Part shown: in pieces, positions 32,239 through 41,354 of the stretch
Layout of the letters: each line of letters opens with the position of its first letter
Numbering within the stretch: position 1 is the first letter of the stretch
From: Arthrobacter gandavensis
GTDB taxonomy: Bacteria > Actinomycetota > Actinomycetes > Actinomycetales > Micrococcaceae
NCBI RefSeq assembly: GCF_009192735.1
Contig: NZ_VTFU01000001.1
Coordinates: forward strand, 248,001 to 312,000
Reading direction: 5' to 3'
Length of the DNA: 64,000 bases
Program-made: the position numbers and the translations under genes
Notes under the pieces: model-generated
The model's database searches: none
Seen by the model: only the letters and a program-made list of their open reading frames with translations
Told to the model about the DNA's origin: nothing

Positions 32239-32661
32239 TCAGGACGGTCCGGATGCCGTGTCGTTCTCGATGGTGATCTTCCGCCGGCGGCGGGCCGGGT
32301 CCACGGGCAGGAAGACACTGAGGACGCCGCAGGTGTACTGAGCGCTGATATTGGCGGCGTCGACCTCCGAGCCCAGCAGCACCTGCCGCTCGAAGCAGCC
32401 GCGGCGGCGGTCGCGGACCGGCCAGTCCGGTCGGGACAGACCCCGCAGGGTGCGGTGCCCGCTGACCGTGAGGACCTGCCCCCGGACGGCGACATGCAGG
32501 GAGCCGGGGTCCAGTCCCGGGAGGTCGGCGTTCAAGATGTAGTGGTCCTCCTCGTGGTACAGATCCACGGGGACCCCGGTGTCCGCGGCTGCTTCTGCGC
32601 TGCCGGGCACCTGCGGGTCAAAAGGGTCCAATCCAGGTTCCGGATCGAACCGGAAATCCAT
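32239..32661 (-). CDS. Hsp20/alpha-crystallin family small heat-shock protein
   Basis: A 140-residue ATP-independent holdase chaperone. The alpha-crystallin domain spans about residues 30-130: VPVDLYHEEDHYILNADLPG, the conserved GLDPGSLHVAVRGQVLTVSG, and VLSVFLPVDPARRRRKITIE near the end. The middle has an Arg-rich loop (VRDRRRGCFERQVLLG). ATG 32661 follows AGGGAGTTGATACGC on the minus strand. No CIRCE or HAIR element is seen; an unrelated palindrome lies about 110 bases upstream. It is divergent from the MarR-type regulator. Confidence 0.85.
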   Translation of the reverse strand: MDFRFDPEPGLDPFDPQVPGSAEAAADTGVPVDLYHEEDHYILNADLPGLDPGSLHVAVRGQVLTVSGHRTLRGLSRPDWPVRDRRRGCFERQVLLGSEVDAANISAQYTCGVLSVFLPVDPARRRRKITIENDTASGPS

Positions 32662-32738
32662 GCGTATCAACTCCCTCGCGGCGTCTCAGCCCTTTCGCCG
32701 CTCCAGGCTTCGGTTCGGCCCGCAGCGGAACTACCAGC

Positions 32739-32786
32739 AGTTTAGGACGGGAAGGTCCCGGCAAAAAAATCAGGAATCGCCTGATT
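32739..32786 (-). promoter_or_regulatory. Palindrome with T7 tract and -10 box upstream of hsp20
   Basis: AATCAGG-AATCG-CCTGATT (32768-32786) is a perfect 7-5-7 inverted repeat. On the minus strand it is followed directly by a T run, like an intrinsic terminator. A minus-strand -10-like TAAACT (32744-32739) lies about 24 bases further on. The element could stop transcripts entering from the marR side, or be an operator for the hsp20 promoter. Confidence 0.5.
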
Positions 32787-32888
32787 CGCGGCTGTCCTGA
32801 CGGCGGGGCGGACGGCTGGGCGGACGGCTGGCCGCTGGCCATTCGAACGCGGGCCCGGTTCACCACCACACACCCAATCCACTATTTG

Positions 32889-32918
32889 GTTGTGCACAAC
32901 TCAATTGTGCGCTAGGTT
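32889..32918 (+). promoter_or_regulatory. Palindromic operator and promoter of the OhrR-type gene
   Basis: Two overlapping perfect palindromes, GTTGTGCACAAC (32889-32900) and CACAA-CTCAA-TTGTG (32895-32909), lie over the -35 (TTGTGC, 32890-32895) and the 17-nt spacer before the -10 TAGGTT (32913-32918). The start ATG is 6 nt after the -10, so the mRNA is probably leaderless. The layout fits autorepression by the encoded regulator, and the motif is of the OhrR-box kind. Confidence 0.75.
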
Positions 32919-32924
32919 CGGTGG

Positions 32925-33356
32925 ATGAACGATTCCCTTCACCGCCAGGTCTGCTTCTCGCTGTATTCGGCGTCCCGGGCGGCCACGGCTGTGTACCGTC
33001 CGCTGCTGGAGCAGCTGGGCCTGACCTACCCGCAGTACCTGGTCCTGACGGTGCTGTGGGAGGACGACGGCGTGACGGTCAGGGACCTCGGACGTTCCCT
33101 TGAGCTGGACTCCGGCACCCTGTCGCCCCTGCTCAAGCGGCTCGAAGCTGCGGGGCTGCTGCAGCGGCGCCGGTCGGCCGCCGACGAACGCCGCGTTGAA
33201 GTGCATCTGACCGACAACGGCCGCGCCCTGCGGGAGAAAGCCCTGGACCTGCCGCAGCAGGTTGCCAAAGCCGCCGGACTCGAGCCGGAGGAGCTGCGGA
33301 CGCTTCAGGAAACACTCGCCAAGGTAACGGCCGCCCTGCGCGCAGCGGCACGCTAA
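32925..33356 (+). CDS. MarR/OhrR family redox-sensing transcriptional regulator
   Basis: A 143-residue winged-helix regulator. It aligns well with OhrR: LHRQVCFSLYSASRAATAVY has the reactive Cys (C10) that senses organic peroxides, and YPQYLVLTVLWEDDGVTVRD, LELDSGTLSPLLKRLEAAGL and RRSAADERRVEVHLT are the helix-turn-helix and wing. Oxidised OhrR releases its operator. No ohr gene is nearby; the gene 60 bases downstream encodes an NADPH-dependent oxidoreductase, the likely target along with itself. ATG 32925 lacks a Shine-Dalgarno sequence. Confidence 0.85.
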   Translation: MNDSLHRQVCFSLYSASRAATAVYRPLLEQLGLTYPQYLVLTVLWEDDGVTVRDLGRSLELDSGTLSPLLKRLEAAGLLQRRRSAADERRVEVHLTDNGRALREKALDLPQQVAKAAGLEPEELRTLQETLAKVTAALRAAAR

Positions 33357-33416
33357 GAACCCCAAAATTTCCGCATATCCCCACCGGGCCCCGGGCCCAG
33401 CAAAGGAAGGCATTCC

Positions 33417-34436
33417 ATGACCAACTATCCCCAGACCGGCCGCGAAATCCAGCTGGCATCACGCCCCGAAGGCTGGCCCGCCGAAGAGAACTTCCGGCTT
33501 GCCGAAGTTCCCGTTCCGGAACTGCAGGACGGACAGGTGCTGGTCCGCAACCGCTACATGTCGGTGGACCCGTACATGCGCGGACGCATGAATGACGTGA
33601 AGTCCTACGTTCCGCCCTTCCAGATCGATGCTCCGCTGGACGGCGGTGCAATCGGAGAGGTGATCGAGTCCCGGTCCGAAAACCACAAGGCCGGCGACCT
33701 GGTGCTGCACGGCCTGGGCTGGCGGGACTATGCCGTCCTCGACGGCCGGCGGGCGAAGGTCATCGACACCACCCTGGCTCCGGCAACGGCATACCTGGGC
33801 GCCCTCGGCATGACCGGCCTAACCGCTTACGCCGGCCTGACGAAGGTTGCGGACTTCAAGGAAGGCGACGTGGTCTTCGTCTCCGGTGCCGCGGGCGCCG
33901 TCGGGTCCCTGGTCGGTCAGATCGCCAAGGCCATGGGAGCCAAGAAGGTCATCGGCAGTGCCGGTTCCGCTGAGAAGGTCCAACACCTGCTGAACCTGGG
34001 CTTTGATGCCGCGTTCAACTACCACGACGGTCCGGTCAAGGAACAGCTGAAGGAAGCCGCCGGCGGGGACGGCATTGACGTGTACTTCGACAACGTGGGC
34101 GGCGAGCATCTGGAGGCTGCCATTGCGGTGATGAACAAGTACGGACGCATCGCCATGTGCGGCGCCATCTCGCAGTACAACAGCACCGATGCGCCCACCG
34201 GTCCGCGCAACCTGGCGCTGGCCATCGGGAAGGAACTCACCCTGCGCGGCTTCATTGTCGGCAGCTACAACCAGTACGCCGACGAGTTTGCCGGCCTCAT
34301 GTCAGGGTGGATCCAGGACGGCAGCGTGAGCTACGACGAGACCTTTGCCGAGGGCCTGGAAAACGCCCCGCAGGCTTTCATCGACCTGATGAAGGGTGCC
34401 AACAAGGGCAAGATGATCGTCACGCTCCAGGATTAG
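33417..34436 (+). CDS. NADP-dependent oxidoreductase (MDR, curcumin/prostaglandin-reductase-like)
   Basis: A 339-residue medium-chain dehydrogenase/reductase without the structural zinc lobe, like CurA and leukotriene-B4 12-hydroxydehydrogenases, which reduce activated alkenes. NRYMSVDPYMRGRMN is the N-terminal signature; VFVSGAAGAVGSLVGQIAKA at about residue 155 is the nucleotide-binding glycine motif; YFDNVGGEHLEAAI follows. CAAAGGAAGGCATTCC precedes the ATG. Its position after the OhrR-type gene suggests a role in detoxifying reactive carbonyls. Its stop codon interlocks with that of the convergent glycosyltransferase. Confidence 0.85.
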   Translation: MTNYPQTGREIQLASRPEGWPAEENFRLAEVPVPELQDGQVLVRNRYMSVDPYMRGRMNDVKSYVPPFQIDAPLDGGAIGEVIESRSENHKAGDLVLHGLGWRDYAVLDGRRAKVIDTTLAPATAYLGALGMTGLTAYAGLTKVADFKEGDVVFVSGAAGAVGSLVGQIAKAMGAKKVIGSAGSAEKVQHLLNLGFDAAFNYHDGPVKEQLKEAAGGDGIDVYFDNVGGEHLEAAIAVMNKYGRIAMCGAISQYNSTDAPTGPRNLALAIGKELTLRGFIVGSYNQYADEFAGLMSGWIQDGSVSYDETFAEGLENAPQAFIDLMKGANKGKMIVTLQD

Positions 34437-35530
34437 TCCCCGCGCCCTCCACGGCCGTGCAGCCGCACGGCTTCCTCGGCTGCCGCCAGTAACTGGAGGG
34501 CCGACGTTTCCCAGGAGTATTCCGCCGCCCGCCGTCGTCCGGCTTCCGAGACCTGCGCCCACCGCTGGGGATCGGACAGTTCCCGGACGGCGGCGGCGAA
34601 CCCCTGCACGCTGTCCGGGTCCGCCAGCAGGGCGGCGCCGCCGGAAACCTCACGGAAGATGGGGATGTCGCTGGCAACCACCGGCGTTCCGGCGGCCATT
34701 GCCTCGATCATGGGCAGCCCGTAGCCCTCGGCCCGGGACAGCGTGACCAGCGCGGTGGCCTTCCGGAGCAGCTGCGAGTACTCCTCGTCGCTCACTCCGT
34801 TGTGGAACACCACCTCGGTGCCCGCGGGGACCAGGGCTTCCAGCTCACTGCGCCGGGCCGGCGAAATCCGGCTCAGCAGATGCAGCGTGTAGCCGGGCAG
34901 GTGCGCCATGCCGCGCACCACGGTTTCCACATTTTTGTAGGGCATGAATGAACCCATGTACAGCAGGGTTTTCTCCGGCGGCTCGGCCGGGTTCCGCACC
35001 GGGGCTCCCGGCTGCGGCGCGTTCCCGACGATCCTGACCGGCCGCTTCGTCAGCCGGTGCCGTGCCATCAAAGAACGTGTGGTGCCGCTGATGGTGGCGA
35101 CGACGTCGGCCCGGTTCAGCAGCAGCCGCTGCGGCCAGTAAGCCAGGTGGTAGAGCCTCCACAGCGCGCGCACCGGCGCCGGCAGGAAACCCGGCGGCGT
35201 CGGATTCGAATAGTAAATCAGGTCATGCAGGGTCAGGATCAGCGGATACTTCCGGCCCCAGCTGCCCATAGTCTGCATCGGGGACACGACGGCGTCGGCC
35301 CCCAGCCGGTTGACCCGGAAGGCCACCAGCAGCTCGGCGGGGGAGAGGGGGCTGTTGATTTTCACCCAGGGCAGGTCGGGCAGCAGCGCCAGCTGGCGCT
35401 CGTCGGAGATCAGCATCAGCACATCGGCGTGCTTCGCCACTGCTTCGGCCAGGGATGCCCCGTACCGGCTGATCCCGTCATGGTGCCCAATTCGGGTGAA
35501 CCGGGCGTCTACGGCTATGCGCAGCCTCAC
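34433..35530 (-). CDS. Glycosyltransferase family 4 (GT-B fold)
   Basis: A 365-residue GT-B glycosyltransferase. The N-terminal domain begins RIAVDARFTRIGHHDGISRY. The C-terminal nucleotide-sugar domain has LLYMGSFMPYKNVETVVRGM and the EX7E-type motif SRAEGYGLPMIEAMAAGTPV at about residues 275-294. Such enzymes build cell-wall polysaccharides or glycolipids; donor and acceptor cannot be told. It is the last gene of a minus-strand run with an alpha/beta hydrolase (4-bp overlap) and an aldo/keto reductase. GTG start. Confidence 0.85.
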   Translation of the reverse strand: MRLRIAVDARFTRIGHHDGISRYGASLAEAVAKHADVLMLISDERQLALLPDLPWVKINSPLSPAELLVAFRVNRLGADAVVSPMQTMGSWGRKYPLILTLHDLIYYSNPTPPGFLPAPVRALWRLYHLAYWPQRLLLNRADVVATISGTTRSLMARHRLTKRPVRIVGNAPQPGAPVRNPAEPPEKTLLYMGSFMPYKNVETVVRGMAHLPGYTLHLLSRISPARRSELEALVPAGTEVVFHNGVSDEEYSQLLRKATALVTLSRAEGYGLPMIEAMAAGTPVVASDIPIFREVSGGAALLADPDSVQGFAAAVRELSDPQRWAQVSEAGRRRAAEYSWETSALQLLAAAEEAVRLHGRGGRGD

Positions 35531-36471
35531 GGGTGCCTCCGCTCGAGGAAATCGGTCATCAGGGCGGCGGCCTCGTCAGGGGCCTCATAGTGCACCAGGT
35601 GGCCCACCTCGGGCAGGACGTGAAGCTCCGCATCCGGGATTAATTCGGCAAGTTTTTGCTGCCCGGCAAGGGACCCCAGGTCGTCGCGCTCCGCGGCTAT
35701 GAGGAGAACCGGCATGCTGAGCCCGGCCGCCGAGTCCCGGACCGTGGAGGATATGGAAGCCCGGAAGGCGTCCAGGACCACGTTCCGATTGGCAAAGGCG
35801 CTGAAGTAAGACCGGTGCTGGCCGTGGATCCAGCGGCGCAGCCCGGGATCGCGGGTCTTGGCCATGAAGATGCTCATCCCGCGTACGATCGCCGGGTGCT
35901 GAAGCAGTGCCATGCCCAGCCGTTCCGGAAGCCGGGCGGCTGCCAGGTAATACAGTTCGGCGGCCTTGCTGGCAATGGCCTTTGGCCCCTCCAGCGCCGG
36001 CTCGCAGATGGGGTTAACCAGGATCAATTCGCTGATCAGGCCGGGATTTTCTGCAGCAACGCGGGAGGCGATGATCGAGCCGAAGGAATGGCCCAGCAGG
36101 ACGGTGTCCGGCCCTAAGCCCGGAACTCCGCCCTCCAGTGCAGCCCTCACAAACCCGGCGTAAGCATCGACGTCGTGGGTGCCCGGCAGCGGTTCGGCGG
36201 AGCCAAACCCCGGGAGGTCGGGAACCAGGACGCGGTGCCGGGGGAGCGCCTCGACAATCCGCAGCAGACCGTGATGATCTCCGCGGAAACCGTGGACCAT
36301 GAAAACCGGAGGCTTGGCAGAGATGCCGCCCGCACCGCCGTCGCTACCCGTTTCCAGTGCGGGGAAATCCCAGCAGCGCTGAATCGACCCGTCCACTGTG
36401 AAAGTCCGGACCTCGGCGCGGCGGAGCATGCTGATGCCGGTGACGCTGCCGTTCCTGGCTGCCGTCCGCAC
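35527..36471 (-). CDS. Alpha/beta hydrolase
   Basis: A protein of about 314 residues of the alpha/beta-hydrolase fold. The oxyanion region is VFMVHGFRGDHHGLLRIVEAL, the nucleophile elbow is LLGHSFGSIIAS (Ser at about residue 128), the acid is probably in LLIAAERDDLG, and the catalytic His in PEVGHLVHYEAP. The cap region between is helical. The substrate is unknown. GTG 36471 starts within the stop codon of the upstream aldo/keto reductase gene (TAGTG), so the two are coupled; an in-frame ATG lies 14 codons later. It overlaps the glycosyltransferase gene by 4 bases. Confidence 0.82.
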   Translation of the reverse strand: MRTAARNGSVTGISMLRRAEVRTFTVDGSIQRCWDFPALETGSDGGAGGISAKPPVFMVHGFRGDHHGLLRIVEALPRHRVLVPDLPGFGSAEPLPGTHDVDAYAGFVRAALEGGVPGLGPDTVLLGHSFGSIIASRVAAENPGLISELILVNPICEPALEGPKAIASKAAELYYLAAARLPERLGMALLQHPAIVRGMSIFMAKTRDPGLRRWIHGQHRSYFSAFANRNVVLDAFRASISSTVRDSAAGLSMPVLLIAAERDDLGSLAGQQKLAELIPDAELHVLPEVGHLVHYEAPDEAAALMTDFLERRHP

Positions 36472-37307
36472 TAGTTGACCTTATCCGGATGCGAGCCCGA
36501 GCGCTGGTTCCGATCCAGGTCCCCGATGGCGGTGCGCTGGGCAGGGGTGAGCCCGAAGGAGAAGAGGTCCAGGTTTTCAGCGATGCGGGCAGGGGAGCTG
36601 GCCTTGGGGATGGCAACGTTGCCCTCCTCCATGTGCCACCGCAGGATCACCTGGGCGGGGGATACGCCGAGTTCGGCCGCAGCCGCCGTAATGGCGGGGT
36701 CGGACAGGACGGCGCCGCGCCCCAGCGGACTCCACGCGACGGTGCGGATACCCAGCTCATCGTGAAGGGCGCGCAGCTCGCGCTGCTGCAGCCACGGATG
36801 AAGCTCGATCTGGTTCACGGCGGGGACAATGCCGGTGCGCTCGAGCAGCTGCCGAAGGTGGTTCGGCTGGAAATTGGAGACGCCGATGGCCCGGACGCGG
36901 CCGGACCGGTACAGCTCCTCAAGAGCCCGGTACGTCTCCACGAACATCCCGCGCTCCGGGCAGGGCCAGTGGATCAGGTACAGGTCCAGGGTTTCCATGC
37001 CCAGCCGGTCCATGGAAACGTCGAACGCGCGCAGTGTGCTGTCGTAACCCTGGTCCGAGTTCCACACTTTGGACGTGAGAAAAATCTCTTTTCGAGGAAC
37101 GCCGGTGGCAGCTGTAAACGTGCGGATGGCCTCGCCAACGCCTTCTTCGTTCCCGTACAGGGCGGCGGTGTCGATGTGCCGGTAGCCCGCGTCAAGGGCA
37201 GCTGTCACGAGCCCGGCGGCGTCCGGCGCCGGGATTTTGTAGGTGCCGAAGCCCACCTGATCCAGGTGAACGCCGTTATTCAAGGTCAATTTCGGGGCCG
37301 GTTCCAT
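36471..37307 (-). CDS. Aldo/keto reductase (2,5-diketo-gluconate reductase type)
   Basis: A 278-residue NADPH-dependent (beta/alpha)8 reductase. The full catalytic tetrad is visible: D46 and Y51 in HIDTAALYGNE, K80 in FLTSKVWN and H113 in LIHWPCPE. The cofactor loop IPKASSPARIAENL is near residue 235. It reduces small aldehydes and ketones; the exact substrate is unknown. ATG 37307 is taken; a longer reading would add a Pro-rich stretch. It heads the three-gene minus-strand run and is divergent from glpF. Confidence 0.9.
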   Translation of the reverse strand: MEPAPKLTLNNGVHLDQVGFGTYKIPAPDAAGLVTAALDAGYRHIDTAALYGNEEGVGEAIRTFTAATGVPRKEIFLTSKVWNSDQGYDSTLRAFDVSMDRLGMETLDLYLIHWPCPERGMFVETYRALEELYRSGRVRAIGVSNFQPNHLRQLLERTGIVPAVNQIELHPWLQQRELRALHDELGIRTVAWSPLGRGAVLSDPAITAAAAELGVSPAQVILRWHMEEGNVAIPKASSPARIAENLDLFSFGLTPAQRTAIGDLDRNQRSGSHPDKVN

Positions 37308-37590
37308 GCTGAAGACTCTACCGAGAAGAGGGTCTGCCGGTGGAATTGCCGGCGCGAACCGAGTCGGGGGACAGGCGGCCGGTCCGAGGGGCATCGAACG
37401 CGGCGGACGGCACGTATACCCGGATTATGGTGGGGTCCTTGATTGCATAGTGCAAGACCGAGATACTGCGCAAGTGGAAACAGCGCGCACGCGGTACCCG
37501 CGTTCCTGACTGGGGGCACAGTCGTGACAGAGTTGTCCCAGACCGGTTGAACATCAGCCGGTAAATCTGAACAGAAGGATGGAGAAGTCA
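37308..37590. promoter_or_regulatory. Divergent intergenic region, glpF/glpK regulatory candidates
   Basis: A 283-bp region between the aldo/keto reductase and glpF. It contains the palindrome TTGCA-TAG-TGCAA (37443-37455), a related TACTGCGCAAG about 10 bases further on, and a second symmetric stretch CGCGGTACCCGCG near 37490-37502. A GlpR/IclR-type or catabolite regulator site is expected for a glycerol operon, but no known consensus was matched. No clear promoter hexamers could be assigned. Confidence 0.35.
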
Positions 37591-38331
37591 ATGGTGACTC
37601 TCGGTGAGGTATTCCTCAGTGAGTTCGCAGGAACGGCGATGCTGATACTGCTTGGTTGCGGTGTCGTGGCGAACGTGGCCTTGAGAAAAACGAAGGGCAA
37701 TGGGGGCGGAACCCTCATGGTCAACTTCGGTTGGGGCCTCGGCGTGTTCGCAGGTGTGTTTGTGGCCGTGCAGTCAGGTGCCCACCTGAACCCCGCAGTG
37801 ACCGTCGGGTTGCTTTTCAATGGCTCAGACCTGGCCCCCGGCGTGGAAACCAGTTTCCTGTCGGTAATCGTGTACCTGGTGGCGCAGCTGCTGGGTGCCA
37901 TGCTCGGTGCCGTGCTGGCTTGGCTGGCGTACAAGAAGCAGTTTGACGACGAACCGGATGCGGCAAACATCCTGGGTGTGTTCTCCACCGGTCCGACCAT
38001 CCGGTCCTACGGCTGGAACGTTGTCACCGAGGTGATCGGCACCTTCGTCCTGGTGTTCGTGATCCTCTCCTTCGGCGGCACGCCGAACGAACTGGGCCCG
38101 CTGGCCGTCGGCCTCCTGGTGGTTGCCATCGGTGCTTCCCTCGGCGGCCCCACCGGCTACGCCATCAACCCTGCCCGTGACCTCGGCCCCCGCATCGTCC
38201 ACGCGCTGCTGCCCATTCCCAACAAGGGCAAGAGCGACTGGTCCTACGCCTGGGTTCCGGTTGTTGGCCCCATCCTCGGCGGCGCGCTGGCAGGATTGGT
38301 CTTCAACTTCATCCCGATGCCCGTCGTCTAG
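37591..38331 (+). CDS. glpF: Glycerol uptake facilitator (aquaglyceroporin)
   Basis: A 246-residue MIP-family channel with six membrane helices and two half-helices. The two NPA boxes are HLNPAVT (NPA at 67-69) and AINPARDLGPR (NPA at 193-195). The Asp right after NPAR is diagnostic of glycerol channels rather than strict water channels. ATG 37591 is chosen because GGATGGAG stands 6 bases upstream; an in-frame ATG 4 codons earlier is possible. glpK follows after 68 bases, so glycerol entry and phosphorylation are encoded together. Confidence 0.93.
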   Translation: MVTLGEVFLSEFAGTAMLILLGCGVVANVALRKTKGNGGGTLMVNFGWGLGVFAGVFVAVQSGAHLNPAVTVGLLFNGSDLAPGVETSFLSVIVYLVAQLLGAMLGAVLAWLAYKKQFDDEPDAANILGVFSTGPTIRSYGWNVVTEVIGTFVLVFVILSFGGTPNELGPLAVGLLVVAIGASLGGPTGYAINPARDLGPRIVHALLPIPNKGKSDWSYAWVPVVGPILGGALAGLVFNFIPMPVV

Positions 38332-38399
38332 GCCCGCCGGCACGTGCGGTCCCGTCTCCGCGTGCCATCCCAACCATCCAGCAGTAGAAGGAGCCAAAC

Positions 38400-39920
<1,521 letters not shown>

Positions 39921-39968
39921 CCACTTCGTTTGTCTCACGGTATGAGTGCTGATTACCGGTAAGACGGG

Positions 39969-40000
39969 AAGGACCCCGGCGGAATTCCGCCGGGGTCCTT
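39969..40000. terminator. Bidirectional terminator glpK / sigma-factor locus
   Basis: AAGGACCCCGGCGG (39969-39982) pairs perfectly with CCGCCGGGGTCCTT (39987-40000) around AATT. It lies between the convergent glpK and sigma-factor genes. Confidence 0.88.
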
Positions 40001-40035
40001 CGTGCTTATGCGCGGCTAAACTGCTTCTGCCGTCA

Positions 40036-41132
40036 CTAGAAGTAGCTGACACCGTTGGTCTTGAAGGGCAGGCCCAGTCCGTCCGCCACCTCGGCGAGAA
40101 CCTCGGGACAGAAGAAGTACCAGTCCAGCTGCGAGATCAATGCTTCCCCTCCGGCGCAGCGGACCCGCAGGACATCGGCCACCAGCTCCGGTGCCTGAAG
40201 CGCGTCTTTCCGCCGCTCCCACAAGAGGATGACTTCCTCGCCGTCGAACCAATGGATGCTCGCCCGGTACAGCTCGTCAGCATCCGGTCCGAAGGTGTGC
40301 GTCAGCGAGCCGGTGCGGATTTCCTCATGTCCGGTTTCGCTGACGTTCCCGACCACCTCGGTGCGGCCGGTCGAGAGGAACAGCCGGACCATGGCATCGA
40401 TGTCGTAGGCGTTGAAGGCCTCGGTCAGCCGGCGCAGCACCGCCGCGTGGGTCGTGGGGTGGGAGGAGGACGTTGTGCCTGGCGGAGTTGGCGCGGGGTT
40501 GCTTCCTGTTGGGGCGGCCTGTGCCCCCTGCGCCACATGTGCCCCCTGCGCCACATGTGCCCCCTGCGCCACATGTGCCCCTGCGCCGCCTGCGCCGCCT
40601 GCAGCGAGCTCCGCCCGCGGTGCAGCGCCGACTTCACGGCGCCGGTGGTGGTGCCGAGCATGCCGGCGATCTCCGCCAGCGGGTAGGCAAAAACATCCTT
40701 GAGCACCACGCATGCCCGCTCCTGCGGAGGCAGCACAAGCAGCAGCTGCCGCAGCGCCGCCTCCACCTCCACGGCCGCCAGGGGGTCGGCGGCCTCGGTC
40801 CCGGGCAGGTCGTGGCCCGGATCGGTCCAGTCCAGCGGCGCAGTCCTGCCGCTGCGCCGCTGGGAATCGATCCAGCTGTTCGTGGCGATACGGATCAGCC
40901 ACGCTTCAGTGTTTTGGATCGGCTCGTGGCGCCTGGACGCCTCGGCCAGGCCCCTGGTCAGCGTGTCCTGCAGCAGGTCCTCGGCATCCCAGGTGTTTCC
41001 GGTCAAGCTGCGGCAGCAGCGGAAAAGTGCTGCGCGCGCCGGTTCCAGCGCCACGAGAAAATCCCGTCGGCTTTGCCGCAGTTCGCCGCGGAGCCTGCTG
41101 TCCAGTACCGGCACATCCGTTTCCAGTGTCAT
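40036..41132 (-). pseudogene. ECF sigma factor with SnoaL-like C-terminal domain, frameshifted
   Basis: The 5' part (41132 to about 40580) encodes ECF sigma regions 2 and 4: SLTGNTWDAEDLLQDTLTRG and, for region 4, LPPQERACVVLKDVFAYPLA then EIAGMLGTTTGAVKSALHRG. The 3' part (about 40580 to 40036) continues in another frame with a SnoaL-like domain (AVLRRLTEAFNAYDIDAMVR ... FKTNGVSYF). This is the architecture of SigJ/ECF41-like factors, whose C-terminal domain controls activity. The frames meet in an 18-bp tandem repeat, where one unit has CCCC (40578-40581) instead of CCCCC; one added base gives a single ORF. As written, the sigma frame runs out at 40425. ATG 41132 is a best guess; 41150 and 41183 are alternatives. 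Confidence 0.82.
40521..40591 (-). repeat. 18-bp tandem repeat carrying the frameshift
   Basis: Three identical units GTGCCCCCTGCGCCACAT (plus strand) occupy 40521-40538, 40539-40556 and 40557-40574, followed by a diverged fourth unit from 40575 with one C fewer. On the coding strand they read HVAQGA in the SnoaL frame, or GHMWRR in the sigma frame as given. The identity of three units implies recent expansion. Confidence 0.93.
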
Positions 41133-41315
41133 TTTGGTCCGACCCCTCATCTCCGCCGATGCGGCTTTCTGAATTCCGAGCATGGCACTGCGCCATGTAT
41201 ATATCCGGTAGACGCACGGACAAGGCAAAAAGATACGGAGGTCCCACCCGGCTCACGGGCTCCATCCGCCCGGAAACACGGACCCGGCCCGGCTGCTGGA
41301 CTGGCGGTGCTGTTG

Positions 41316-41330
41316 TAAAGTGGAAAGATG
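41316..41330 (+). promoter_or_regulatory. -10 box before the leuS leader peptide
   Basis: TAAAGT (41316-41321) lies exactly 6 nt before the ATG of the short Leu-rich reading frame, so the transcript probably starts at that ATG. The -35 region is not convincing. Confidence 0.4.
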
Positions 41331-41354
41331 AACGCTTCCCTCCTCCTTAGGTAG
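41328..41354 (+). CDS. Leucine leader peptide upstream of leuS (MNASLLLR)
   Basis: ATG AAC GCT TCC CTC CTC CTT AGG TAG encodes an 8-residue peptide with three consecutive Leu codons, followed at once by a hairpin and an intrinsic terminator and then leuS. This is the layout of classical ribosome-mediated attenuators, where shortage of charged tRNA-Leu stalls the ribosome on the Leu codons and lets transcription continue into the gene. The frame is far too short for usual gene callers. Its relation to leuS is inferred from position and codon content. Confidence 0.68.
   Translation: MNASLLLR

Noticed and set aside
34433-37307. Biosynthetic or defence island (glycosyltransferase, hydrolase, reductase)
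   Set aside because: The three genes are coupled by overlaps but share no evident pathway; there are no nuclease, helicase or sensor domains and no mobile-element borders, so I only report them as a co-transcribed set.
40521-40574. Short CRISPR-like array
   Set aside because: The units are directly adjacent without spacers, only 18 bp long and inside a coding gene; this is a tandem repeat.
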